DNA of 64,000 bases from Mycobacterium sp. D16Q13 (GTDB lineage Bacteria; Actinomycetota; Actinomycetes; Mycobacteriales; Mycobacteriaceae), in NCBI RefSeq assembly GCF_002013375.1, contig NZ_MAEW01000003.1:124001-188000 (forward strand), given 5' to 3'. The notes beneath the pieces are model-generated. The model saw only the letters and a list, made by a program, of their open reading frames with translations. It was not told the origin of the DNA and made no database searches. Positions 17,065-25,681 of this stretch are shown here, one piece after another. Positions within the stretch are counted from its first letter, which is position 1. Each line of letters opens with the position of its first letter. A program made the position numbers and the translations under genes.

Positions 17065-17142
17065 GCGGACCCGCCCTGCGTGCTGGGGCAGTCGCACAGA
17101 GGATTCTGCCCGGCCGGTGATGATCCAACCCCCTAAAACGAC

Positions 17143-17170
17143 CTCAGGCCCCCTCGAGAGGGGGCCTGAG
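17143..17170 (-). terminator. Terminator of the tRNA-Tyr gene
   Basis: A perfect 12-bp stem (CTCAGGCCCCCT / AGGGGGCCTGAG) with a CGAG loop lies just past the tRNA 3' end on the minus strand. It is followed on that strand by GTCGTTTTAG. It may also stop transcripts from the hydrolase operon on the other strand. Confidence 0.85.
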
Positions 17171-17175
17171 TGCTG

Positions 17176-17258
17176 TGGCGGGTGCAGGATTCGAACCTGC
17201 GTAGGCGTAAGCCGACGGATTTACAGTCCGCTCCCATTGGCCGCTCGGGCAACCCGCC
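17176..17258 (-). tRNA. tRNA-Tyr (GTA)
   Basis: Read on the minus strand, the 83-nt gene starts GGCGGGT and ends ACCCGCC plus discriminator A. The T-loop GGTTCGAATCC and the anticodon loop CTGTAAA (anticodon GTA at 17224-17222) are clear, with a long class II variable arm as expected for bacterial tRNA-Tyr. CCA is not encoded. Confidence 0.96.
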
Positions 17259-17349
17259 TTATCAGACGATGCAGGATACAACGATAGGGTCGGGCCAACG
17301 CAAACCGACTGGATACGGAACATACGAGGACCAGAAAGAGGGAGCAGTT

Positions 17350-17841
17350 ATGGCGGATTCATCATTCGACATCGTGAGCAAGATCGACCGTCAGGAGGTC
17401 GACAACGCGCTGAACCAGGCGGCCAAGGAACTGGCCACCCGATTCGACTTCCGTGGGACCGACACCACTATCGCCTGGAAAGGTGACGAGGCCATCGAGC
17501 TGGTGAGCTCCACGGAGGAGCGCCTGAAGGCGGCCGTCGACGTCTTCAAGGAGAAGCTCATCCGCCGGGACATCAGCATGAAGGCCTTCGATGCGGGCGA
17601 CCCCGCCCCCAGCGGCAAGACCTACCGGCTCACCGGAACCCTCAAGCAGGGCATCGACGCCGAGAACGCCAAGAAGATCAACAAGATCATTCGCGACGAG
17701 GGCCCCAAGGGCGTCAAGTCGCAGGTACAGGGCGAGGAAATCCGGGTGTCGAGCAAGAAGCGCGACGACCTGCAGGCTGTTCAGGCCCTGTTGAAGGGCT
17801 CCGATCTCGATATTGCGTTGCAGTTCGTCAACTACCGGTAA
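17350..17841 (+). CDS. YajQ family nucleotide-binding protein
   Basis: The 163-aa protein is a full-length Yaj[21 protein letters not shown] at the start, RFDFRGTDT, and the C-terminal [19 protein letters not shown] ending in ALQFVNYR. YajQ proteins bind nucleotides, and some bind cyclic di-GMP and act with transcription factors. The ATG at 17350 is the conserved start; the open frame continues upstream through the antisense of the tRNA and is not coding there. A GGDEF cyclase is present at 39999-41171 in this window. Confidence 0.95.
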   Translation: MADSSFDIVSKIDRQEVDNALNQAAKELATRFDFRGTDTTIAWKGDEAIELVSSTEERLKAAVDVFKEKLIRRDISMKAFDAGDPAPSGKTYRLTGTLKQGIDAENAKKINKIIRDEGPKGVKSQVQGEEIRVSSKKRDDLQAVQALLKGSDLDIALQFVNYR

Positions 17842-17853
17842 GACGATGGCCCG

Positions 17854-18486
17854 GTGATCACTCCAACGCATCTGATCGGTTTCGCGATCGCGGCCTACGC
17901 CATCATCGTGATCCCCGGGCCCAGCGTGCTGTTCGCAGTCGGCCGCTCGCTGAGCCTGGGGCGCAAGTCGGGTCTGGTCACGGTGCTCGGCAACACCGCC
18001 GGCACGATGGTGCCGCTGGTGCTGACCACGGCGGGATTGGGCGCACTCCTGGCCGCCTCCGCCTGGGCACTGACGGCGGTGAAGCTCGTCGGCGCCGCCT
18101 ACCTGATCTACCTTGGCGTACAGGCGATCCGGAACCGCAAGTCGCTCATCAACGCATTGAACGCGCAGCATCCCGCGGTCGGTACGCAACGCGTGTTCCG
18201 GCAGGGCTTCGTCGTCGGTATGACGAACCCCAAGACCGCACTGTTCTTCGCGGCGGTACTCCCCCAGTTCGCCGACCCCGCGGCGGGGTCGATGCCGGTG
18301 CAAATCGCGGTGTTCGGCGCCATCTTCGTGCTGATCGCGCTCGCCTCGGACAGCCTGTGGGCGGTGCTGGCGGGCACCGCACGCAGCTGGTTCGCACGCT
18401 CCCCCAAGCGTCTTGAGGCGGTCGGGGCCACGGGCGGATTCATGATCGTCGGGCTGGGCGCCGGCGTGGCGGTGAGCTCCAGCTGA
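17854..18486 (+). CDS. LysE/RhtB family amino-acid exporter
   Basis: The 210-aa membrane protein has about six hydrophobic helices. The family motif is in the first segment: IVIPGPSVLFAVGRSLSLGRKSG. The typical LVGAAYLIYLGVQAIR and GMTNPKTALFFAAVLPQF follow. Members export amino acids or their analogues. The GTG start is 12 bp after yajQ, so it may be cotranscribed. The substrate cannot be told from sequence. Confidence 0.9.
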   Translation: MITPTHLIGFAIAAYAIIVIPGPSVLFAVGRSLSLGRKSGLVTVLGNTAGTMVPLVLTTAGLGALLAASAWALTAVKLVGAAYLIYLGVQAIRNRKSLINALNAQHPAVGTQRVFRQGFVVGMTNPKTALFFAAVLPQFADPAAGSMPVQIAVFGAIFVLIALASDSLWAVLAGTARSWFARSPKRLEAVGATGGFMIVGLGAGVAVSSS

Positions 18487-18528
18487 CGCCGACACGCCGC
18501 GTTTCGTCGGATCTACCCGCGATACGCG

Positions 18529-19578
18529 TCAGGAACCGGAGTCTCGACGACCGGCGGAGCACTCTCGCAGCAGCTCGGCCAGCAGCGCGCGGTCGGGCCG
18601 GTACGGGGTGTTGAAACCCAATCGGTGCACCAGATCCCCGTAGCAGGACTGTAACTCGCGTGCGCCCTGCGCGACGTCGGTCACGGTAACGGCCGCAGTG
18701 TCGACGAACTCGTCGTCGATCAGGCTGGTCATCGCATCCCATTCGCCTTGTTTGGACAGCTCTTTCAGTTTCGGGCCCACCTCTGTGCGGCCGTGCAATT
18801 CAAGGATCGGCCAGTAGGCGGGTGTGGACCCGTAAAAGGCGAGCTGCTTGCGCACCGCGGCGCGGGCGCTGGCCAGCTCGGCGTCATCACGCCCGATGAT
18901 GATCATCGGCGAGTGATGGATGTGAATGTCGGCGAGCGTCTTTCCGGATTTCTCCGCGCCCCGCGCCAGCGTCGGAAGGGTGACCTGCGCGAGGTAATCG
19001 GGCGTGCAGAACGGGTGCGACAAGAATCCGTCCGCGACCTCGCCGGCCACCTCGGTCATCCCGCTACCGACACCGGCCAGCCAGATAGGTGGCGGGCCAA
19101 AGGCGCTCACCTCACCCGGATCGGGCATGAACATCGGCGTCATGAGGGTGTTCTGGTAGAACTCACCGCGATAATCCAGGCGGCCACGCTCCTGCCACGA
19201 CTGCCAGATGGCGCGCACGGCCAGCACCATGTCCCGCATTCTCGCTGCGGGACTGCTCCACGGCATGCCGAACCGGCGGGTGATGTGGGGTTTGATCTGC
19301 GTGCCGAGTCCCAGGATGAATCGCCCATTCGAATATGCCTGCAGGTCCCAGCCAATAGTGGCGAGCAGCATCGGATTTCGCGCGAACGCGACCGCGATCG
19401 AGGTGCCCAGGGTGACCTCCTTCGTGTGCTCGGCGGCCAGCAACAGCGGCAAGAATGGGTCGTGCGCTCCCTCGAACGTCCAGATACCGGAGTACCCGGC
19501 ACCCTCGGCCTCGGCAGCGTCGGCAGCCATGGCGGTCAACCCGGTCGTGAGCGTTACATCGATCAGCACCACACTCAT
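18529..19578 (-). CDS. LLM class F420-dependent oxidoreductase (TIGR03617-like)
   Basis: The 349-aa luciferase-like TIM barrel has LGTSIAVAFARNPM, SNGRFILGLGTQIKPHI and PPIWLAGVGSGM, all typical of mycobacterial F420-dependent enzymes. I place the start at the ATG at 19578 (MSVVLID); an ATG 15 bp earlier (MDFGN) is equally possible, and neither has a strong ribosome site. The gene is divergent from gpsA with only about 50 bp between starts, so transcripts may be nearly leaderless. Substrate is unknown. Confidence 0.85.
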   Translation of the reverse strand: MSVVLIDVTLTTGLTAMAADAAEAEGAGYSGIWTFEGAHDPFLPLLLAAEHTKEVTLGTSIAVAFARNPMLLATIGWDLQAYSNGRFILGLGTQIKPHITRRFGMPWSSPAARMRDMVLAVRAIWQSWQERGRLDYRGEFYQNTLMTPMFMPDPGEVSAFGPPPIWLAGVGSGMTEVAGEVADGFLSHPFCTPDYLAQVTLPTLARGAEKSGKTLADIHIHHSPMIIIGRDDAELASARAAVRKQLAFYGSTPAYWPILELHGRTEVGPKLKELSKQGEWDAMTSLIDDEFVDTAAVTVTDVAQGARELQSCYGDLVHRLGFNTPYRPDRALLAELLRECSAGRRDSGS

Positions 19579-19627
19579 ATTGCCGAAGTCCATATTCGAG
19601 GCGCACCGGGCCCATACCCTGGCGGGC

Positions 19628-20650
19628 ATGGCAGCACTTCGTGAACCACAAGTCGTCGTCCTCGGGGGCGGATCCTGGGGCACCACTGTGGCGTCGATTG
19701 TCGCGCGTCGCAGCCCCACCCTGCAGTGGGCCCGCTCGCCGGAGACCGTGGCGGATATCAATGAACGGCACCGTAATTCGCGATATCTCACCGACGAGGT
19801 AGAGCTCACCGAAAGCCTGCGCGCCACCTCGGACCTACACGAGGCCATCGAGCAGGCCGACGTGGTGATCATGGGGGTTCCCTCGCACAGCTTTCGCGAA
19901 GTGCTGACCGAAATCGGGCAGTCGCTGCGCCCGTGGGTGCCGATCGTCTCGCTGGTCAAGGGCCTCGAGCAGGGGTCGCGGATGCGAATGTCGCAGATCA
20001 TCGAGGAAGTGCTGCCCGGGCACCCGGCGGGCATCCTGGCCGGGCCCAACATCGCCAAAGAGGTAGCCCGCGGGTATGCGGCCGCCGGTGTTGTCGCGAT
20101 GCCCGATCAGCATCAGGCAGCGCGTCTGGGAGAGCTCTTCCGCACCTCACGTTTTCGCGTGTACAGCACCAACGACGTGGTGGGTGTGGAGATGGCGGGC
20201 GCGCTCAAGAACGTCTTCGCCATCGCGAGCGGTATGGGTTATGCGATCGGGATCGGCGAGAACACCCGCGCCATGGTGATCGCGCGGGCCCTGCGGGAGA
20301 TGACCAAACTCGGTGTGGCCATGGGCGGTAACCCCGAGACGTTCCCGGGCCTGGCGGGCCTGGGCGACCTCATCGTCACCTGCACCAGCCCCAGCAGCCG
20401 CAACCGGCACGTCGGTGAGGAGATCGGCAAGGGCAAGACCATCGACGAGATCATCCAGGCGATGAACCAGGTGGCCGAGGGCGTGAAAGCCTCGTCGGTG
20501 GTGATGACGCTCGCCGACGAGTACGGCATCCACATGCCGATCGCCCGCGAGGTTGACGGGGTGATCAACCACGGCTCCACCGTGGAGCAGGCCTACCGCG
20601 GGCTCATGGCGGCGACACCCGGCCACGAGGTGCACGGCACCGGATTCTGA
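19628..20650 (+). CDS. gpsA: Glycerol-3-phosphate dehydrogenase [NAD(P)+]
   Basis: The 340-aa enzyme reduces dihydroxyacetone phosphate to sn-glycerol 3-phosphate for phospholipid synthesis. The N-terminal Rossmann motif is VVVLGGGSWGTTVAS. The central segment VVGVEMAGALKNVFAIASG carries the catalytic lysine, and GLGDLIVTCTSPSSRN is also typical. The ATG at 19628 is the conserved start; the frame is open much further upstream only as antisense of the LLM gene. The stop abuts the stop of the convergent lipoprotein gene. Confidence 0.94.
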   Translation: MAALREPQVVVLGGGSWGTTVASIVARRSPTLQWARSPETVADINERHRNSRYLTDEVELTESLRATSDLHEAIEQADVVIMGVPSHSFREVLTEIGQSLRPWVPIVSLVKGLEQGSRMRMSQIIEEVLPGHPAGILAGPNIAKEVARGYAAAGVVAMPDQHQAARLGELFRTSRFRVYSTNDVVGVEMAGALKNVFAIASGMGYAIGIGENTRAMVIARALREMTKLGVAMGGNPETFPGLAGLGDLIVTCTSPSSRNRHVGEEIGKGKTIDEIIQAMNQVAEGVKASSVVMTLADEYGIHMPIAREVDGVINHGSTVEQAYRGLMAATPGHEVHGTGF

Positions 20651-21463
20651 TCAGGCCGGCAAGTACTCGGGCTTCACCACATCACGCAGCTCGGACAGCG
20701 CCACCCGGCTCTGCATCGGCCCCTCGGCATATGCCGCCACCTGATAGGGCTCGAAGGAGAACAGCAGCGCGTCGCCGTCGAGGGAGAGGTTCTTGAAGTT
20801 TCCGGCCTCAGGAACCGTTCCGGTATCGACGAATTCGGTGCCCACACCGCCGAGTTGCGCGCGCAGATCGCTGCGGACCAGTGCAGAGATCTTGGGCAGC
20901 GCCGCCGCGAGATCGATCAGCAGCGACCCCAGGGTGATGGCCTGTTTGGTGATGCGGTCGAAGGTGACGGTGCGAAACGCGAATCCCGGGTGATAGCCGC
21001 CGAGCGACTCACTGATGGAGAACCGGACTCCATCGGACGGGTGCACACCCTTGCCCTGGTACGCGTCGAAGGTGACGTTGAGCGCCCACTGCTTGCCTTC
21101 GGGTGGGGCACCCGCACGCTCGACGGACGTGCGGAATTTGGCGCGGATATCCGCCACCAGCTCGTCAACCGCCTTCTGCAGCTCAGGGAACGACGAATCC
21201 CACTGGACGGGGACGAGCAGATGTTGCGTGGCCTGCGGCGTGACCTCGTCGATGACGCAGCCCTGGGTGGCATCCCAGCGACCACCGTGTTTGGGGCACG
21301 CGGACTCCGCAGCCGGATCGACCGTCACGGTCGGGGTGGTCGCGGCGGGGTCTGACGCGCTGCTGGACGCTTGAGTGGGCGTGTCTCTGGGTGCTTCTCC
21401 CCGATCGCAACCGACGAGGAGGATGCCGCACACGGCGGCGATCAGCAGGCTCCCAAGACGCAT
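20651..21463 (-). CDS. DUF3298/RsiV-like lipoprotein
   Basis: The 270-aa product has a lipoprotein signal: MRLGSLLIAAVCGILLVGC with the lipobox cysteine at position 19. A Ser/Thr/Ala-rich linker follows, then an MPT64/RsiV-type fold with LVPVQWDSSFPELQKAVD, FDAYQGKGVHPSDGVRF and DGDALLFSFEPYQVAAYAEG. The last motif is the typical DUF3298 end. Such proteins lie on the outer face of the membrane; some bind lysozyme, but no function is known for this one. Confidence 0.8.
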   Translation of the reverse strand: MRLGSLLIAAVCGILLVGCDRGEAPRDTPTQASSSASDPAATTPTVTVDPAAESACPKHGGRWDATQGCVIDEVTPQATQHLLVPVQWDSSFPELQKAVDELVADIRAKFRTSVERAGAPPEGKQWALNVTFDAYQGKGVHPSDGVRFSISESLGGYHPGFAFRTVTFDRITKQAITLGSLLIDLAAALPKISALVRSDLRAQLGGVGTEFVDTGTVPEAGNFKNLSLDGDALLFSFEPYQVAAYAEGPMQSRVALSELRDVVKPEYLPA

Positions 21464-21483
21464 GGAACCAATCTAACGGGCCA

Positions 21484-21975
21484 CTAGGTGGTGTAGCTGC
21501 CGCCCGGACCGACCACGAAGCCGTTCTGCCAGCGGTTGTTGACACAGGTCAGCGTGCCGGCGCCGTCCAGGCCGCAGCTGACCTCGCGGTAACTCAGGCG
21601 ATGACCTGGCGGCAAGGGCTTGAAGGATTCACCGCCGATGCCGTAGATCGGCCGATCGGTGCTGGCGAAACCGGGAGCCGTACTGCCGCTGACGAGGTTC
21701 GCCCCGTTCGGTGCCCCGGGCAGTGGACCACTGCAGCCATAGCTGGCGTCGGCGCGCTTGATCAGACAGGAGATCCCGCCGGGGATGGTGAAGCCGTAGG
21801 CCGTGTCCGCCATGATGCTGTATTCCAGCGGCGATACCGCAGTGAATCCGTTGACGTTCGGAAGCCCGGACGGGTCAAGCGGATTCGGGGTGTCCGGGTC
21901 GGCAGACGCCATACCCGCGAGCATGACGGCGGCGACCGCGCTGGTCATAGCGCCAAGGATGGGCAGGGTACGCAT
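21484..21975 (-). CDS. Secreted protein of unknown function
   Basis: From the ATG at 21975 the 163-aa product begins MRTLPILGAMTSAVAAVMLA and ends its signal peptide with a likely AxA cut before DPDTPNP. Mature residues include ISCLIKRAD, YGCSG, VSCGLDG and LTCVNNRW, four cysteines that could form two disulfides, and a Gly-rich end. It resembles small mycobacterial exported proteins of no known function. It lies 20 bp downstream of the lipoprotein stop side and shares its strand. Confidence 0.7.
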   Translation of the reverse strand: MRTLPILGAMTSAVAAVMLAGMASADPDTPNPLDPSGLPNVNGFTAVSPLEYSIMADTAYGFTIPGGISCLIKRADASYGCSGPLPGAPNGANLVSGSTAPGFASTDRPIYGIGGESFKPLPPGHRLSYREVSCGLDGAGTLTCVNNRWQNGFVVGPGGSYTT

Positions 21976-22012
21976 CCCGTGACCATATCCAAGATCGCGC
22001 GCAATCTCGCGT

Positions 22013-23083
22013 CTACTGATCAAAGACGATATCGACGCTGTCGGTGACTGGAACGGCCTGGCAGGCCAGGGTCAGCCCCATGGCGAGGTCGGCGTCGACC
22101 AGGGTGTCGTTACGCAGCATCCGCACCTCGCCGCGGCGCACCGTGCAGGCACAGGCACTGCACGCGCCTTCGCGGCACGAGTACGGCGCGTCGATGCCCT
22201 GGGCCAGCAGCACATCGAGCAGCGGAGTGTTCCTGGGCCACTCGATGGTGATCTGCGTGCCGTCGAGTTCCACGCTCGCCTCGGCGGCGTCCCCGTCACC
22301 GGCCCGCGGCACCACAATGTCGGCGAACGGATCGCCGGTCAGCGACTGGTACAGCTCGACGTGAATGTGGTGGGCGGGCATCCCGACGGCCGATAACGCG
22401 GCACGGGCGCCGTCCATGAAGGGTGCCGGACCACAGATGTACGTGCTGTACCGCCGATAGGCGGCGAACAGCTCGCCCATGGCTTCGCGGGTAGGCAGTC
22501 CGCGTTCGGACTCGAGCCAGTGCACCACCCGCAGCCGGTCCGGGAATTCCACCATGATCTCTTCGATCTCGGCGCCGAAGATGACGCTGCGCTCATCCCT
22601 GTTCGCGTAGAAGAGGTAGACCGTTCCGGCGCCGCCGAGCAGAACCGATTTGGCTATGGACAGCATCGGGGTGATACCGCTGCCCGCCGCGATCAGTAAG
22701 AAGTCGCCGTCCAGCGAGCGCGGCACGAAGACCCCGGAGGGGGTGAGCACGGTGATGCGGTCCCCGACAACGACCTTGTCGCACAGCCAGTTCGACGCAT
22801 ACCCGCCATCTGTCCGTTTGACGGTGACGACGAGGTCGTCATCGAGGTGGGGCGAGCTGGACAGCGAATAGCAGCGCGCCACCGAGCCCGTCTGCTCACT
22901 CGGGATTTTCAGCGTGAGGAACTGGCCCGGCCGGTAACGGAAGGCAGGCGCGAGCGCATCCGGCACTTCGAACACCAGCGAGACCGCATCACCTGTCTCC
23001 CTGATGATTTCGACGACCTCCAACGAGTGAACGTGGGGGTTTCCGGTCACTGTACGTGTATCGGGCGAGACGGTGTCTGTCAT
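22013..23083 (-). CDS. KshB-like ferredoxin reductase of an oxygenase system
   Basis: The 356-aa protein matches KshB, the reductase of 3-ketosteroid 9-alpha-hydroxylase. Its FAD domain has RPGQFLTLKIP and RCYSLSSSP. Its NAD domain has LIAAGSGITPML and TYICGPAPFMDGA. A C-terminal plant-type 2Fe-2S domain has CREGACSACACTV and a later cysteine in LACQA. It probably passes electrons from NAD(P)H to an oxygenase. No KshA is nearby, so its partner may be the diiron protein upstream in the cluster. It is 10 bp after the SDR gene. Confidence 0.85.
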   Translation of the reverse strand: MTDTVSPDTRTVTGNPHVHSLEVVEIIRETGDAVSLVFEVPDALAPAFRYRPGQFLTLKIPSEQTGSVARCYSLSSSPHLDDDLVVTVKRTDGGYASNWLCDKVVVGDRITVLTPSGVFVPRSLDGDFLLIAAGSGITPMLSIAKSVLLGGAGTVYLFYANRDERSVIFGAEIEEIMVEFPDRLRVVHWLESERGLPTREAMGELFAAYRRYSTYICGPAPFMDGARAALSAVGMPAHHIHVELYQSLTGDPFADIVVPRAGDGDAAEASVELDGTQITIEWPRNTPLLDVLLAQGIDAPYSCREGACSACACTVRRGEVRMLRNDTLVDADLAMGLTLACQAVPVTDSVDIVFDQ

Positions 23084-23093
23084 CGACGGCTTC

Positions 23094-23957
23094 CTAGAGC
23101 TCGATACCGAAGCGGCCCGCGACCTTCTTGCCGATTCCGTACTTGCCGATTCCGTAGAAGGGCGCCATCAGGTCCCCGTAGCGCGGCCCGATGATGCGCG
23201 GTATGGCGTCGAACACGCGAGCATCGGGACCGATCAGCACACGGGGCCGATTCTTCTCGACTCCCCGCAAAATGATCCGGGCCGCCGAGTCCGGCCGGGT
23301 GATCGCCGCGAGCTGAAAGCCCTTTCGGACGGTTTCCCGGTCTACGCCTTCGGGGATACCGCGCGCGCTTGAGGCGATATTGGTCTTGATCCCGCCGGGA
23401 TGCACACAGGTGACGCCGACGGGATACTTCGCCGCCCGGATCTCCTGGCGCAGTGCCTCGGTGAAGCCACGGACGGCGAATTTTGCCGCGTTATAGGCAC
23501 TCTGCGAAGGTATGCCCATAAATCCGAACACCGACGACACGTTGACTATGTGGCCGTCGCCCGATTCGATGAGGTGCGGCAGGAATGCCTTGGTGCCGTG
23601 CGCGACACCCCAGAAGTTGATGTTCATCAACCAGTCGAAGTCATCCCATTCCATGTCCTTGACGTCGGCAGAAAGCGCCACTCCGGCGTTGTTGAACACC
23701 AGATTGACCTGACCGAACTCGTTCTTGACGTCGGCGGCGTGGGCATACACGGCGGCCCTATCGGCGACGTCGAGTTCGAATGGGATGGCGGTCGCACCCG
23801 CCTTCTCACAGCGTCCGGCGGTATCGGCCACCCCGGCGGTGTCGATGTCCGAGAGCGCCAACCGCGCACCGCGCTGGGCCAGCGTCAAGGCCAGGCTGCG
23901 GCCGATACCCGAACCGGCACCGGTGATTACGGCGACCTTGTTGTCGAAGTTTTTCAT
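23094..23957 (-). CDS. SDR family NAD(P)-dependent oxidoreductase
   Basis: The 287-aa protein is a classical SDR: VAVITGAGSGIGRSLALTLA, NNAG at about residue 88, VNVSSVFG, and YNAAK for the catalytic Tyr and Lys. The C-terminal tail (FYGIGKYGIGKKVAGRFG) has the basic pattern common in mycobacterial SDRs next to BVMOs. The ATG at 23957 has a GCGAG site. It probably interconverts an alcohol and a ketone, feeding or following the monooxygenase 29 bp upstream. Confidence 0.88.
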   Translation of the reverse strand: MKNFDNKVAVITGAGSGIGRSLALTLAQRGARLALSDIDTAGVADTAGRCEKAGATAIPFELDVADRAAVYAHAADVKNEFGQVNLVFNNAGVALSADVKDMEWDDFDWLMNINFWGVAHGTKAFLPHLIESGDGHIVNVSSVFGFMGIPSQSAYNAAKFAVRGFTEALRQEIRAAKYPVGVTCVHPGGIKTNIASSARGIPEGVDRETVRKGFQLAAITRPDSAARIILRGVEKNRPRVLIGPDARVFDAIPRIIGPRYGDLMAPFYGIGKYGIGKKVAGRFGIEL

Positions 23958-23986
23958 CGTTTTCTCGCTTCTGTTGGGCGGGTGGC

Positions 23987-25591
23987 CTAGTTCGCGGCCA
24001 TGCTCGGCGAGGTCTGCCGGGGGCCGTCGGCGAGCGGAACGGTCTTGCGTACGGCCGGAGGCACCGCACCCTCGAACTCGTACTCGGTGGGGTCCACTTT
24101 TCTTGTCTGCGACCAGTACTCGAAGGTGAATCCCGACCATAGCGTCCGATTCTTGCCATGCTCGTCCAAGTACCAGCTTTGGCAGCCGCCGTTGTTCCAG
24201 ACCGAGCCCTGCAGCTTGCGCTGGACTTCGGCGTTGAACCGGTCCTGCGCCTGGCGGGTGGGCACGATCGCCTGGGCATAGGCCGCATCGACGTGCTTGA
24301 TCGCCTCGGTGACGTAGTGGATTTGCGACTCGATCATGAACACGATCGAGTTGTGGCCCAAACCGGTGTTGGGGCCCAACAGGAAGAAGAGGTTGGGCAT
24401 GCCTGCGATGGTGATTCCGCGGTGGGCGGTAACGCCCTCCCGTGACCAGCGGTCGCCGAGGTCCTCCCCGTTCTGCCCCTTCAGATCCAGGTACTTGTAC
24501 GAGTCGGTGACGTGAAAGCCGGTGCCGAAGATGATGGCGTCGACCTTGCGCTCAATCCCGTCGCTGGTGACGACGCCGTCGGTGGTCACCCGCGCGATGG
24601 ACTCGGTGACCAGTTCCGTCTTCGGGTTCTCGATGGCCTTGTAGTACGTCGCCGACCCCAGGAGCCGTTTGCATCCGGCGCGGTAATCGGGTGTCACCTT
24701 GCGGCGCACTTCCGGATCCGAGATCTGGCTCTTGATGTACGCACGCCCGAGCAGCTCAACGCCTTTGAGTAGGGCGGGGCGCCGGTTCATCGCGTACGCA
24801 CCGGCTTCCGCGCCGAAGTACATGCCGCTGCGGAACAGCGCACGCAGACCCGGAATGTTGGCAAACGCCCGCTTGGCCACCGAGCCGAACTCGACATTGG
24901 TGCGCGGCAACACCCATGGTGCGGTGCGCTGGAACAGCTTCAGTTCGCCGACCTGGCCGACGATCTCAGGGACGAACTGAATGGCGCTGGCGCCCGTGCC
25001 GATGACGGCGACCTTCTTGCCGGCCAGGGCGAAGTCGTGGTTCCACTGCGCGGAATGAAAGACCGGCCCCTCGAAGCGGTCCAGGCCCTCGATCTCCGGG
25101 ATGCTCGGGATGTGCAGGGCACCAACCCCGGAGATGAGGAACTGACAGATGTACTCTTGGCCGCTCTCGGTGAACACGTGCCAGCGGTACTCGCTCTCGT
25201 CCCAATACCCGCGGGTGACACGCGTATTGAAAGTGACGTGCCGGTACAGACGATATTTGGCGGCGACTTCCTTGAGGTAGTCGAAGATCTCAGGCTGCCG
25301 GGAGAAGAGCTGTTCCCAGTTCGAGCGCGGCTCAAACGAGAACGAATACAGGTGGGTGGGCACATCGCACGCCGCGCCGGGATAGGTGTTGTCGCGCCAG
25401 GTGCCGCCCATTTCGCCGGCCTTTTCCAGGATGAGGAAGGGCACCCCCATCTTCTGCAACGCGATCGCCGCGCCGATACCCGAGAACCCGGTGCCGACGA
25501 TCAGCGCACGAACACGGATGGGCTCCGACTGGCCGCCCTCGACTACAGTGTCTGGCCGCCGCTCTTCGGACGATGTATCGGTAACAGTCAT
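23987..25591 (-). CDS. Flavin-containing Baeyer-Villiger monooxygenase
   Basis: The 534-aa protein has two dinucleotide motifs, GTGFSGIGAA and GTGASAIQF. Between them is the BVMO fingerprint F-x-G-x-x-x-H-x-x-x-W, seen as FEGPVFHSAQW. GTWRDNTYPGAACDVP is also typical. It inserts oxygen next to a carbonyl to give an ester or lactone. The ATG at 25591 is used; a GTG at 25633 is possible. Neighbours (SDR, reductase, AurF-like oxygenases, DUF4873) suggest degradation of a cyclic or long-chain ketone. Confidence 0.92.
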   Translation of the reverse strand: MTVTDTSSEERRPDTVVEGGQSEPIRVRALIVGTGFSGIGAAIALQKMGVPFLILEKAGEMGGTWRDNTYPGAACDVPTHLYSFSFEPRSNWEQLFSRQPEIFDYLKEVAAKYRLYRHVTFNTRVTRGYWDESEYRWHVFTESGQEYICQFLISGVGALHIPSIPEIEGLDRFEGPVFHSAQWNHDFALAGKKVAVIGTGASAIQFVPEIVGQVGELKLFQRTAPWVLPRTNVEFGSVAKRAFANIPGLRALFRSGMYFGAEAGAYAMNRRPALLKGVELLGRAYIKSQISDPEVRRKVTPDYRAGCKRLLGSATYYKAIENPKTELVTESIARVTTDGVVTSDGIERKVDAIIFGTGFHVTDSYKYLDLKGQNGEDLGDRWSREGVTAHRGITIAGMPNLFFLLGPNTGLGHNSIVFMIESQIHYVTEAIKHVDAAYAQAIVPTRQAQDRFNAEVQRKLQGSVWNNGGCQSWYLDEHGKNRTLWSGFTFEYWSQTRKVDPTEYEFEGAVPPAVRKTVPLADGPRQTSPSMAAN

Positions 25592-25681
25592 GTGGCGCAA
25601 TCGCTTTCTCTCTCGAAGGTGGAACCCTGACACGGCAGAACTGGCTCATTGCCCCCGGCAACGAGCCAGTTCTTTCGGCGC

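Noticed and set aside
17170..17349. Open frame running from the tRNA-Tyr region into yajQ
   Set aside because: The frame crosses the antisense of the tRNA; YajQ homology starts at the ATG at 17350.
19579..20058. N-terminal extension of the LLM oxidoreductase
   Set aside because: It is antisense to gpsA and has no luciferase-family similarity.
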